Of a stretch of 64,000 nucleotides of DNA, positions 18,995 to 27,418 are shown in pieces (positions within the stretch are counted from its first letter, which is position 1; each line of letters begins with the position of its first letter). The position numbers were made by a program, and so were the translations under genes. The stretch lies in assembly GCF_000972785.3 (NCBI RefSeq), contig NZ_CP011253.3, positions 3,224,001 through 3,288,000 on the forward strand. The letters are read 5' to 3'. The DNA is from Pandoraea oxalativorans (GTDB lineage Bacteria; Pseudomonadota; Gammaproteobacteria; Burkholderiales; Burkholderiaceae). Under the pieces are notes generated by a model that was not told where the DNA came from, did not search any database, and was given only the letters and a program-made list of their open reading frames with translations.

Positions 18995-19036
18995 GCATAT
19001 CCCTGCATCGCAACGCTAAAGATCACGAGGGACACC

Positions 19037-19355
19037 ATGATCGTTGGCAATACCAAACAAACGGTGCACGGCGCAGCCGCCATTTCGGCAGAGCGTCAAC
19101 GCATCTCGGCTAAGCAGCGCGAGGCTGTCGCCGACACCGATCGTAGAGGCGCAAGCCCCGGGGAGGGGCGGTGAAGAAGGCGGTGGCGTACGCGCCACCG
19201 CCACACCGACCGACGCGGCGAACGCTCGCAGCAGCTACACGAATTCGGCCCATGCGATGACGGGCCCCGATAGCGCAACCGTCACCGCGCTCCTGTTCGA
19301 ACTCATCGCACAACGCATGAACAACCGACTGGCAGCGCAAAACGTGCTCGCCTGA
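19037..19355 (+). pseudogene. Small exported-operon ORF, apparently frame-disrupted
   Basis: The ATG at 19037 follows GAGGGACACC and opens a 45-codon frame that stops at 19172-19174. From 19173 the next frame encodes 60 residues with good host-like codon use and a plausible helix (SATVTALLFELIAQRMNNRL), ending 27 bases before the first lipoprotein. Removing one G in the tract GGGGAGGGGCGG (19160-19171) would join both parts into a 105-residue protein. It could be a real frameshift, a sequencing error, or a true short 45-residue peptide. No family recognised. Confidence 0.4.
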
Positions 19356-19382
19356 ATACGACAAAGACCAGAGGACACCATC

Positions 19383-21068
19383 ATGAAAAACATCCAACGC
19401 AACCTTCTCGCTTCCGCCGTGCTTCTCGCTGTCGTCACGATGACCGGCTGCGCCAGCTCCGGTTCGGGCGGTACCAGTGGTTCGCTCGGCGACGGTGGCG
19501 GCAGCGGCACCTCGGCCGGTACCGGCAGCGGTGGCGGCTCGGGCGCAGGCACTGTGCCGGACGGTTCGGGCAGCGGCAGCGGTAGTGGTAGCGGCAATGG
19601 CAACGGGAATGGCAACGGGAATGGCAACGGCAACGGTGACGGAAATGGCAACGGCGGCACGGGAGCCTCCACCAACCCGATCGGCGTCGTGGCGGCCACC
19701 GCCAGCACGGGTGTCGTGACGCAAGTCGGCAAGACGGTCAGCGATCTGGGCACGACGCTTGGCAGCACGAACCTGCCGATCGTCAGCTCGCAAACGCAAG
19801 GTGGACTGTCCGGTGCTGTCGTGAAAACGGGCGACGCTGTGCAGTCGATCGGCAACGGCCTCACGAACGGCCTCGGCAAGCTTGGTTCGAGCAACGACGC
19901 ACTGAACCCGACGCTCACCGGCGTGACGGGCGCCGTGGCCAACCTCGGTCAGGCCGGTCAGCAAGTGGGTAGCGCTGTCGCAGGACTGGGTCAAACCGGT
20001 CCGCTCAAGAACGTGGCACTGGTCAACGGTGTCACCGGGCTGCTCGGCGGCGTGGTGACCTCGGTCGGCGACGCCGGTGTTGCACTCGGCAACGGGCTGA
20101 CGACGACGGTCAACAGCGCACCGGTGCAGCAACTGACATCGGGCCTGTCGAAGACCATCACTCCGATCACGACGGTGGTGACCAATACGACGCAAACGGT
20201 CGGCAACACCACGGGGCTCGGCACGCCGGTCGCCGGACTGCTGGCCACCGTCGGCGCTGGGCTGGCCGGTGTGGGCACCAAGCTCGGCGGCCAGATCAAC
20301 AACCCGGTCGCGAAGGATCTCGGCGGCGTGGTCGCCGGTGTGGGCACCACGGTGGCCAGCCTTGGCGGCCTCGTCCATGGCACGCCGACGAGCACCAACC
20401 CGCTCGCGCCGCTCAGCGCTGCGCTCGGTGGCCTGTCGGGTGTGATCGGTGTCGGCTCGGGCACAGGCTCTGGCCCGCTGGCGCCGGTCACGGGCTTGCT
20501 CTCGGGTCTCACGGGCACGCTGGGCGGCGCAACGGGCGGTGCGTCGGGTAACAACCCGCTCGCCCCGGTCACCAACCTCGTCTCCGGCCTGACCGGCGCA
20601 CTCGGCGGCGCAACGGGCGGTGCTTCGGGCAGCAACCCGCTCGCCCCGGTCACTAACCTCGTCTCCGGACTGACCGGCGCACTCGGCGGCGCAGCGGGCG
20701 GTGCTTCGGGCAGCAACCCGCTCGCCCCGGTCACCAATCTCGTCTCCGGTCTGACCGGTGCACTCGGCGGCGCAACGGGCGGTGCTTCGGGCAGCAACCC
20801 GCTCGCCCCGGTCACCAACCTCGTCTCCGGTTTGACGGGCGGCCTCGGCGGCACGCTTACGGCGGGCGCAGGTGCCTCGACCGGGACTGGCGGTGCTTCG
20901 GCCGGTGCAGGCGCCTCGGCGTCGGGCGGCGTGCTCGCCCCGGTGACGACGCTGCTCGGCTCGGTGACGGGCGCAGTCGGTGGTGCGACGTCGGGCGGCA
21001 GCAACAGCGGCGGCCCGCTCGCTCCGGTGACCGGCCTGCTCGGCGGTCTGCTCGGTGGCAAGAAGTAA
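19383..21068 (+). CDS. Repetitive Gly/Ser/Thr-rich lipoprotein 1
   Basis: 561 residues. Lipoprotein signal peptide with lipobox MTGC (Cys about residue 23). Next come a Gly/Ser/Asn stretch of SG, NG and DG dipeptides (about 60-95) and a paralogue-conserved region with recurrent Val-Gly, Leu-Gly and Thr-Gly motifs (GVVTQVGKTVSDLGTTLG, GLGTPVAGLLATVGAGLAG). Tandem 27-residue repeats NPLAPVTNLVSGLTGALGGATGGASGS then run from about residue 364 to 490, and the protein ends in LLGGKK. Similar proteins are often labelled collagen-like triple helix repeat proteins, but strict Gly-X-Y periodicity is absent. Probably outer-membrane surface lipoprotein. Start supported by AGAGGACACC. Function unknown. 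Confidence 0.85.
   Translation: MKNIQRNLLASAVLLAVVTMTGCASSGSGGTSGSLGDGGGSGTSAGTGSGGGSGAGTVPDGSGSGSGSGSGNGNGNGNGNGNGNGDGNGNGGTGASTNPIGVVAATASTGVVTQVGKTVSDLGTTLGSTNLPIVSSQTQGGLSGAVVKTGDAVQSIGNGLTNGLGKLGSSNDALNPTLTGVTGAVANLGQAGQQVGSAVAGLGQTGPLKNVALVNGVTGLLGGVVTSVGDAGVALGNGLTTTVNSAPVQQLTSGLSKTITPITTVVTNTTQTVGNTTGLGTPVAGLLATVGAGLAGVGTKLGGQINNPVAKDLGGVVAGVGTTVASLGGLVHGTPTSTNPLAPLSAALGGLSGVIGVGSGTGSGPLAPVTGLLSGLTGTLGGATGGASGNNPLAPVTNLVSGLTGALGGATGGASGSNPLAPVTNLVSGLTGALGGAAGGASGSNPLAPVTNLVSGLTGALGGATGGASGSNPLAPVTNLVSGLTGGLGGTLTAGAGASTGTGGASAGAGASASGGVLAPVTTLLGSVTGAVGGATSGGSNSGGPLAPVTGLLGGLLGGKK
20472..20846 (+). repeat. In-frame 81-bp tandem repeats
   Basis: Units begin at 20472, 20553, 20634, 20715 and 20796, exactly 81 bases apart. 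The last is partial. Units 2-4 are nearly identical in DNA, while the first is more diverged (GPLAPVTGLLSG). Each encodes 27 residues of lipoprotein 1, so copy-number change would keep the frame. Confidence 0.9.
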
Positions 21069-21177
21069 TCGAGTCGCCTGAATCGGCGACGTCGACACAT
21101 CGCTGCGCGCACCGACTTCAACGACAGACAAACCGATCATGACCCGCGTGATTCCACCGCCAGTTTGTGACCGCCGC

Positions 21178-21228
21178 GATCCGGCCCTCGCACCGATGCT
21201 CACGCACCGGACCGGGCCGGGCCGGATC
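21178..21228. repeat. Long-loop inverted repeat between lipoprotein genes 1 and 2
   Basis: Perfect 10-base arms GATCCGGCCC and GGGCCGGATC separated by 31 bases, in the 322-base gap 21069-21390. No T-run follows, so it may be a Rho-dependent or processing hairpin rather than a simple terminator. I see no other gene or promoter consensus in this gap. Confidence 0.5.
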
Positions 21229-21390
21229 CGGCTCACCCAGCATGCCGCACACGCACAACGGCATCACAGCGAGCGGCCACGGTTTCTCAAATGGAAATAG
21301 CAGTACCTGAGGCAATTCGCGACATAAAACGGCGTCATTGAGCGGTCCCCCGCCAGCCGATATTCAGAACGATCAAGGGAGATAGACATC

Positions 21391-22599
21391 ATGAGCAATA
21401 CACTTCAACGCACTCTGCTGGCCTCGGCCGCCATCGCGGCCATCGTCCTCACGGGTTGCTCCAGCGGCGGCGGCGGCAGCGGCGCCACCTCGACCGGCAC
21501 GACCGGCACGCCGAACGCGGTGGGCACGACGGCCTCCGGTGCAGGTGGCGTAGTCAGCTCGGCCGGTAACGTGGTCAGCGCGCTGGGCGATCAGGTCGCC
21601 AGCACGCAACTGCCACTGGTGTCGGCGCAAACGTCGCAAGGCATGGGGGGCGCCCTCAAGAGCACGGGTAACGCCGTCACCGATCTCGGGAATGCCGTCA
21701 GCAGCGGCCTTGGCCAGACCGGCACGAATGCGAACACGGTGGGCGTGACGCTCGCTGGCGTCGCCCCTGCGGTGACGGATCTTGGCCACGCAGGCGTATC
21801 GCTCGGCAGCGGCATTCAGGGCATCACCAAGGGCAATCCGCTGCAAGGCACCCCCGTTGACACGCTGGTGAGCGGCGTCGGCGGCATCGTCCAGTCGGTC
21901 GGCCAGGGTGGCATTGCCGGTGGCGCGATCCTCGGCCAGACGCTCGCGACGACCGGACCGGTCGGGCAAGTGACCTCGACGCTATCGCAGCCGATCAACC
22001 AGATCACCAACATGGTCTCCGACACCACGCGCACCGTGGGCACCACGACGGGCCTCGGCGGTCCGGTGTCCAACCTCATCACCACCGTCGGCGGTGTCGT
22101 CAGCAAGGTCGGCACGACTATCGGCGGCACATCGAACAACGGTGTCGTGGTCGCACTCGGCAACACGGTGGATGCCACCGGAAAAACGGTCTCGACGCTC
22201 GGCGGCGTGGTCAACGGCCCCACGTCGAATGGCTCGACCAACTCGTTCGGGTCGCTGCTTGGCGGACTCGGCATTACGACCGCCGGCGGCGGTGGCAGCG
22301 CGGGCAACCCGCTCGGCTCCGTTACCGGCCTGCTGGGGGGTCTCGGCGGTCTCGGCGGTCTGGGTAGCACCAGCGGCAGCAGCAGCCCGCTTGCGCCTGT
22401 CACGAGCCTGCTTGGCGGCCTGAGCGGCGCGGCGTCCGGTGGCAGCAGCGGTAGCAGCAACCCGCTCGCCCCCGTCACGAGCCTGCTCTCGGGCGTGACG
22501 AGCAGCGCCGGTGGCAGCACGGGTGGCACGGGCGGTTTGCTGGTGCTGATCCAGCCGGTGACGAACCTCCTGGGCAGCGTCGCCAGCGTCGGCAAGTAA
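21391..22599 (+). CDS. Repetitive Gly/Ser/Thr-rich lipoprotein 2
   Basis: 402 residues, paralogue of lipoproteins 1 and 3. Signal peptide with lipobox VLTGC (Cys about residue 23), then SSGGGGSGAT. The shared module (GNVVSALGDQVASTQLPLVSAQT, ALKSTGNAVTDLGNAVSSGLGQ, TTGLGGPVSNLITTVGGVVSKVG) is followed by a shorter set of NPLAPVTSLLGGLSG-type repeats. Almost no aromatic residues and few charges. The spacing and order of motifs match lipoprotein 1, but the Asn-Gly stretch is absent. Preceded by AAGGGAGA. No own sigma-54 promoter is visible, so it may depend on upstream transcription. Function unknown. Confidence 0.85.
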   Translation: MSNTLQRTLLASAAIAAIVLTGCSSGGGGSGATSTGTTGTPNAVGTTASGAGGVVSSAGNVVSALGDQVASTQLPLVSAQTSQGMGGALKSTGNAVTDLGNAVSSGLGQTGTNANTVGVTLAGVAPAVTDLGHAGVSLGSGIQGITKGNPLQGTPVDTLVSGVGGIVQSVGQGGIAGGAILGQTLATTGPVGQVTSTLSQPINQITNMVSDTTRTVGTTTGLGGPVSNLITTVGGVVSKVGTTIGGTSNNGVVVALGNTVDATGKTVSTLGGVVNGPTSNGSTNSFGSLLGGLGITTAGGGGSAGNPLGSVTGLLGGLGGLGGLGSTSGSSSPLAPVTSLLGGLSGAASGGSSGSSNPLAPVTSLLSGVTSSAGGSTGGTGGLLVLIQPVTNLLGSVASVGK

Positions 22600-22698
22600 T
22601 CGCAGCAATCGCTTCAGGATGTGGCTCGGCGCACACAGTTGTTCAGCCGTCGTAGCGCCGGCCACGTCACAACGAACAACAAACGATAAGGAAATGCC

Positions 22699-23442
22699 AT
22701 GGCCCGCTTTCTCTCCGATACCGGCGTTCTGATGCGCGGTCATGGCGAATCCGCCCCGCAAGGCGCAGAACCTGTGGCGATGCGCGACACCGGAAATTCC
22801 GGCAGTCACTATGCCGGCCCGCAGAGTCACAACACGTACGGTGCCGAGTCCGGCGCCGCCTCGCCTAACGGCTCCAATGGAACGAATGCAACGAACGGAG
22901 CGAGCGGCACCATGAGCGATCGACACACGAACCGAAACGATCTCGTCACCGGTATCGTCCGCTCGCTCGGACGCCGGCTGGCCGTGTACACGGCGCTCTA
23001 CCACGCCGCGCTTGCCGAGCAGCTCGGTCTGAACGTCACCGATCTGAACGCGCTCGATCTGATTCTCGAACTCGAATCGATCACCGCAGGACAGCTCGCC
23101 GAACTCATGGGGGTGAGCTCCGGTGGCATCACCACCGTCATCGACCGGCTAGAGCGTGCAGGCTTCGTCGAGCGCGAGAAGAACCCGCACGATCGTCGCA
23201 TGGTGATGATTCACCCCATCGAAGAAAAGTGCGCGCAGATCGAACAATTCCTGTCGTCCGTCTCGCGTGAACTCACGGCGGTGAGCGCGGCGTACGACCA
23301 CAGCGAACTCGCTGCGATCCACGACTTCCTGGTGCAGAGCATCCGCACCCTCAAGAGCGAGACCTTCCGTCTGCGCTTCGAAGCCGATCAGGACATCGCC
23401 GGTCTGGTATCGAACGGACGCGGCAGCGCATCGAAGTCATAA
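22699..23442 (+). CDS. MarR-family transcriptional regulator with low-complexity N-terminal extension
   Basis: 247 residues. The winged-helix MarR core spans about 100-225, with AGQLAELMGVSSGGITTVIDRLERAGFVEREKNPHDRRMV containing recognition helix and wing, including the typical DRR turn. The first 71 residues are Gly/Ser/Asn-rich and not part of the family. A second ATG at 22912 would remove them and leave a normal-sized regulator of 176 residues. The first start has AAGGA at proper distance, so both remain possible. It lies between lipoprotein genes 2 and 3 on the same strand, suggesting it controls them or is co-expressed. Confidence 0.88.
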   Translation: MARFLSDTGVLMRGHGESAPQGAEPVAMRDTGNSGSHYAGPQSHNTYGAESGAASPNGSNGTNATNGASGTMSDRHTNRNDLVTGIVRSLGRRLAVYTALYHAALAEQLGLNVTDLNALDLILELESITAGQLAELMGVSSGGITTVIDRLERAGFVEREKNPHDRRMVMIHPIEEKCAQIEQFLSSVSRELTAVSAAYDHSELAAIHDFLVQSIRTLKSETFRLRFEADQDIAGLVSNGRGSASKS

Positions 23443-23541
23443 GCCCAATAACGGATGAGCGGGCGACCGTCGCGCGAATGCCACGACCGCCCCGCCGACG
23501 CATGTCGAAGCGGACTGCGCCGTACGGAAAGGAGACAGGTC

Positions 23542-24840
23542 ATGTCGAAGATTCTGCGTCCCACGTTGTTCGCAGCACTTGTGGCGGGTGTAGTCGGTAT
23601 TACCGGATGCTCCAGCTCGGGGGGCGGCAGCGGCGCGACCGCCAACACGCCGACCAACCCTACGAATCCCAATAACCCGACGAACCCGACCAACCCCGTC
23701 AATCCGACGAATCCCACCACGAGCAGCAACGGTGTCGTGAGTTCGGTCGGCTCGGTGGTGAGCGCGGTGGGCGATCAGGTGTCGGGCACCACCCTCCCCG
23801 GCGTGTCGCCACAGGTCATGCAAGGCGTCGGCGGCACGATCTCGCAGACAGGCACCGCCGTCTCCGATCTAGGCAAGGGCGTCGGCGACGGACTCGGTCA
23901 GCTCGGCAAGTCCGGCGCGAATCCGGTCGGCACCACGCTCGCCAGTACCGGTGGTGTCGTGTCCGACCTCGGCAACGCCACCAAGTCGCTCGGTAGCGGC
24001 GTCGCCGGCATCGGCAACAGCGGACCGCTCGCCAATACTCCCGTCAGTTCGCTGACGGGAGTGCTGGGTCAGGCGGTCACTACCGTCGGCCAGGGTGTCG
24101 TCAGCGGCGGCCAGACCCTCTCGCAGACGCTCACGAGCCCGCAAGTCGTTCAGGCGACCTCGGCGCTCTCGTCCGTCATCACGCCAATCACGAACACGCT
24201 CGTCACGACGACGCAAACCGTAGGCGGCGCCAGCGGCCTCGGTACACCTGTTGCAGGGTTGCTCGGCACGCTCGGCGGCGCATTGAATTCGACGGGCGCG
24301 CAGGTCAAGGCGGCCGCCCCCAACGCCGTCGTCGCGAGTCTCGGCAATCCGCTGATGGCACTGGGTAATACGGTCACGAGCGCGGGCGGGCTGCTCTCCG
24401 GCAGCACGAACGGTAGCAGTGCGAACGCGCTCGGCAATGTGCTGGCGAATGTCGGTAATACGACGGTGACGCCGACGACGGCAGGTGGCAGCAATCCGCT
24501 GGGCGCCCTCACCGGCTTGCTGGGTGGGCTGGGTGGCGCGTCGGGCTCAGCGGGCAACCCGCTCGGGTCGCTCACGGGATTGCTTGGCGGCGTGGCCGGT
24601 GGCGGCGCATCCGGCAGCAATCCGCTGAGTCCTGTCACGGGTCTGCTCGGCAGCGTGACGAGTGCGACGGGTACGGGCGGCAGCGGTGCTGGCAATCCGC
24701 TCGCTCCCGTCACGACGTTGCTCAGTTCGGCGACGGCGCCCTTGACGTCGCTTGCCGGTGGCGCATCGGGGAGTACCGGCGGGGCAGGCGGTCTGCTCGC
24801 ACCGGTCACCGGTTTGCTCGGCGCACTGAGCAGCAAGTAA
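23542..24840 (+). CDS. Repetitive Gly/Ser/Thr-rich lipoprotein 3
   Basis: 432 residues from the ATG at 23542, chosen for AAAGGAGACAGG just upstream and the lipoprotein signal ending ITGC (Cys about residue 23). A short Asn-Pro-Thr repeat segment (NPTNPNNPTNPTNPVNPT at about 40-57) replaces the Asn-Gly segment of lipoprotein 1. The shared module follows (SVGSVVSAVGDQVSGTTLPGVS, GLGTPVAGLLGTLGGALNS), with NPLGSLTGLLGG and NPLAPVTTLLSS repeats to the end. Third member of the local paralogue family. Asn/Pro/Thr and Asn/Gly linkers of this kind usually act as wall or surface spacers; that role is inferred here. Confidence 0.85.
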   Translation: MSKILRPTLFAALVAGVVGITGCSSSGGGSGATANTPTNPTNPNNPTNPTNPVNPTNPTTSSNGVVSSVGSVVSAVGDQVSGTTLPGVSPQVMQGVGGTISQTGTAVSDLGKGVGDGLGQLGKSGANPVGTTLASTGGVVSDLGNATKSLGSGVAGIGNSGPLANTPVSSLTGVLGQAVTTVGQGVVSGGQTLSQTLTSPQVVQATSALSSVITPITNTLVTTTQTVGGASGLGTPVAGLLGTLGGALNSTGAQVKAAAPNAVVASLGNPLMALGNTVTSAGGLLSGSTNGSSANALGNVLANVGNTTVTPTTAGGSNPLGALTGLLGGLGGASGSAGNPLGSLTGLLGGVAGGGASGSNPLSPVTGLLGSVTSATGTGGSGAGNPLAPVTTLLSSATAPLTSLAGGASGSTGGAGGLLAPVTGLLGALSSK

Positions 24841-24950
24841 ATCGACGGGATAGACGGGATAGAGCGGATAGAGGGCACCGCGATCCCGCCGGAAGATCGC
24901 GAGGGGGAACCGTTCGCAGGGCGCAGACCCCGACGACGGTGCAGGACGGC

Positions 24951-24986
24951 AACGCCCGGACAGTGAAGCGACACTGCCCGGGCGTT
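24951..24986 (+). terminator. Probable terminator after lipoprotein 3
   Basis: Stem of 15 pairs with one mismatch (AACGCCCGGACAGTG against CACTGCCCGGGCGTT), 6-base loop, about 110 bases after the stop. The following T content is weak, so termination efficiency is uncertain. The rest of 24841-25140 shows no gene. Confidence 0.6.
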
Positions 24987-25140
24987 GTCGTATCTGGCGT
25001 CGAACGCGCTGTCGTCGGCAACCGTTCGTTCGCATGTTCATGAAACGCGCAGCCGCGACTTTCAAATGAGCCATTCTTGATTTCCGGGGGCAAAGGCGTC
25101 GCGCAGAATCGCTCGCCTTTCACGTCGTTTCCCAAACCTC

Positions 25141-26574
25141 ATGCATATCCAGTCCGGCGCACTCAACCCTACGCCCTCCCCCTCGGCGCTCACCGCGCTC
25201 ATCACTCGCAACACCCGCGCCAGCAGCGAACCGCCCAACCCGTCTGTCGGCAACACGTCGCCACCGACGTTTCATGACGACATGGTTCACGACACCCCTG
25301 CACCATGGGCCGACATCTCAAGAGAACGTCGCATGTTCGACGACCAGCGGCGACGTTCATTGCAGTTGGTCGGCACGATACATCGCGCAGCAATCGCGCG
25401 TCCCTCTCAGCCGGGCGAAGCGAACGGCGATCTGCTGGCCGAGCGTGTGCGTGTGCTGGTACAGGCCTGGCGGGAAGCCTGTTTGGAGGCGCGGGCGTCC
25501 GGGGCGCGACCGCACGCCTGCCAAAAAGCCGACCTCGACGCGGCATCGCGTCCTTGCGGCTGCGCGGAATCGGTGGCCTACGACAACGTGTTCGCACAAA
25601 TGCAACCGCTCGTCGGCGAAAGCGCTGCGCACGATTCCGCTTGTCGCACCGCGAAGCTCGTCACCGTCGCACAGCGCATCGACGAACTCGATACGTTGAT
25701 CGAAGCAAAGGGCAAGGCGTGCCTCCCCGCGTCGATGATCGAACAACGCAACGACATCACGGCCGCACTCGTGAATCACGACGTTTATTTCGATCGCTCG
25801 GTCCCACAGATTTTGCCGACACGCGTAAGACGAGTCAGCATGCACGACGACAACGGGCCGAGGCAATCGGGCTTCTTCGGCGCGCTGTATGAAGACAAGC
25901 TATGCGATCGCTATCTTGCGGCGGATCGCGGCACGGAGATGGGCATTACCGGGCGCGCCTTCGTCGACTGGATTCACAACGTCCGACAGGCGTTGGGGTT
26001 GCGCTCCAAGCAGTACGAAGAGGCCATCAGTTGGGGAAAATCGCTAGCGTGCGACTATCCGCCGAAGCAGCTCGTGTTCACGGGGCATTCGCTGGGTGGC
26101 GGGCTGGCATCGGCGCAAACATCCGTGGTGCAACATTCGACGGCGGTGACCTTCGACCCCGCCGGGCTTCACAAGAAGACGGTCGCTCGGCATGCCGCCG
26201 TCCCCGCCTGGTCGCGGGTGAAGTCGTACTACGTCGATGGCGAACTGCTTTCGGTGATTCAGGAGATGTTGAAAAACGGTATCCATTTTGCGACGCGCAT
26301 ACCGCTCATCGGTCACGCGGTGTCGTGGGTCGCGCGCATCACGGTCCCGCGCCCCATCGGCGAGCGCATCGCCTTGCCGGTCGCCTTGCCGCCACAGGTC
26401 GCCACCACACGGCATCGCGGCCGCCATGCGTCGCATGACACGCCCGCAGCGCCGAGCACCTCGGGTATCCGAGGCGCCATCGCCCGACATTCGACGTTGC
26501 AGATGATCTACTCGTTGTTCGACGGCTTACCCCACGTCGCGCGCCCCATGAGCGCCGCCACGCCGACGCCGTAA
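25141..26574 (+). CDS. Class 3 lipase-like protein, possible secreted effector
   Basis: 477 residues without a recognisable signal peptide or membrane segment. The N-terminal 60 residues are Ser/Thr/Pro/Asn-rich, like secretion-signal regions of injected effectors. Residues about 60-230 are helical and Cys-containing, with no known family. The C-terminal half is lipase-like: YLAADRGTEMG, DWIHNVRQALGL, then the nucleophile elbow FTGHSLGGGLAS at about 317-328 and VTFDPAGLHK, where Ser and Asp could be catalytic. The His partner is not clear. The start has no good ribosome binding site. It is a single gene between two terminators. Effector role is inference; a cytoplasmic or Sec-independent esterase is the alternative. 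Confidence 0.7.
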   Translation: MHIQSGALNPTPSPSALTALITRNTRASSEPPNPSVGNTSPPTFHDDMVHDTPAPWADISRERRMFDDQRRRSLQLVGTIHRAAIARPSQPGEANGDLLAERVRVLVQAWREACLEARASGARPHACQKADLDAASRPCGCAESVAYDNVFAQMQPLVGESAAHDSACRTAKLVTVAQRIDELDTLIEAKGKACLPASMIEQRNDITAALVNHDVYFDRSVPQILPTRVRRVSMHDDNGPRQSGFFGALYEDKLCDRYLAADRGTEMGITGRAFVDWIHNVRQALGLRSKQYEEAISWGKSLACDYPPKQLVFTGHSLGGGLASAQTSVVQHSTAVTFDPAGLHKKTVARHAAVPAWSRVKSYYVDGELLSVIQEMLKNGIHFATRIPLIGHAVSWVARITVPRPIGERIALPVALPPQVATTRHRGRHASHDTPAAPSTSGIRGAIARHSTLQMIYSLFDGLPHVARPMSAATPTP

Positions 26575-26594
26575 CGCCTGCGCCATCAACGAAA

Positions 26595-26623
26595 AAGACC
26601 CGGCGAAATGTCGTCCGGGTCTT
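26595..26623. terminator. Bidirectional terminator between the lipase-like and DUF2147 genes
   Basis: AAGACCCGG/CCGGGTCTT stem with an 11-base loop. The left side carries an A-run, which becomes a T-run on the minus strand, and the right side is T/C-rich. It can serve the converging genes on both strands. Confidence 0.8.
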
Positions 26624-26695
26624 GTCTCTCTCTCGATGTCGCTTACGGCGCTTACGACGCTCGCAGCGCTTGTGCCACTTATCGCATTGACAGCC

Positions 26696-27178
26696 TTATT
26701 GCTCGCGAATCCACGTCTGAGTGCGGCCGATCAACGAAATGCCGATGAAACCACGAACGTCGAGCTTCTTGCCGCCGTCGACCACCGTCATCTTGCACTT
26801 GTAGTCCTTGCCGTTTTCCGGGTCGAGGATGGTGCCACCGGAATACTCGTCGCCATTCTTCTTGATGCCGCGGATGATCTCCATGCCGAGCATCTTCTGG
26901 CCCTTGCGCTCATCCGTACACTTCTCGCAGATGCGTGCCGGATCGTCGTTCTCGCCAAGGCCCTTGGTGATCACACCCACGTATTCGCCGTTCTTTTCCG
27001 AGATCGTGACGAGCGCTTTCGGCTTGCCCGTGTTGTCGTCGATCGTCTTCCACACGCCAACCGGCGACGTGTCGTCGGCAGCCAGCGCCGCCTTTGCGAC
27101 ACCGCCCAGCAACGCTACTGCGACGAGCGCATGCGCACCCAGACGTCGCCACGACGTCGCGTTCGAAATCTGCTTCAT
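26696..27178 (-). CDS. DUF2147 family exported protein (copy A)
   Basis: 160 residues from the ATG at 27176-27178. The ATG nine bases earlier sits directly on the GGAGG and is therefore less likely. Signal peptide with cleavage near ALA|AD (about residue 33). The mature part is a DUF2147 domain: SPVGVWKTIDDNTGKPKALV, a CxxC pair in ICEKCTDERKG, GTILDPENGKDYKC and the end LIGRTQTWIREQ. A periplasmic or cell-surface role is likely; no biochemical function is established. It is a close paralogue of the next minus-strand gene, 240 bases away. Confidence 0.85.
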   Translation of the reverse strand: MKQISNATSWRRLGAHALVAVALLGGVAKAALAADDTSPVGVWKTIDDNTGKPKALVTISEKNGEYVGVITKGLGENDDPARICEKCTDERKGQKMLGMEIIRGIKKNGDEYSGGTILDPENGKDYKCKMTVVDGGKKLDVRGFIGISLIGRTQTWIREQ

Positions 27179-27418
27179 GATTGTCATCCTCCCAGATACG
27201 GAATTGATTGTCGTAGGACTCGACGTCGTCGCCGGGAATGCGGCATATCACGCGTGAGTCGCTTTGAAGATTACGCCAAAGGCGGTTCCTCGTGCTGAGG
27301 AAGTCCTCTAGCCGACCACCGTCTGCATCGCGCCACCACACGTGGCCCGACGTGAATCTTCGTCGCTCAATCTACCGGGAGATGAAAGGGATGTGAGGGG
27401 ATGCGAGGGGACGTGGCG

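Larger units (their letters stand above)
18036..19036. promoter_or_regulatory. Divergent regulatory region between flp and the lipoprotein group
   Basis: About 1 kb without a credible gene, clearly AT-richer than its surroundings (for example the A/T tract near 18448-18472). It contains two rightward sigma-54 promoters (18218-18233, 18980-18994) and a GTTAC/GTAAC repeat cluster (18731-18795), listed separately. The leftward promoter for the first Flp pilin must also lie here, but I cannot identify it. I found no sigma-54 consensus on the minus strand. Confidence 0.75.

Noticed and set aside
20472..20846. CRISPR-like repeat array
   Set aside because: Units are contiguous, in frame and 81 bases long with no spacers; they encode a lipoprotein domain.
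19110..21236. 708-codon open frame on the minus strand across lipoprotein 1
   Set aside because: Shadow of a repetitive GC-rich gene: Arg/Ala-rich composition, no ribosome binding site, and the plus-strand frame has signal peptide, lipobox and paralogues.
19383..24840. True collagen triple helix in the three lipoproteins
   Set aside because: Glycines are frequent but do not occur at every third position over any long stretch, so a Gly-X-Y helix is not supported.
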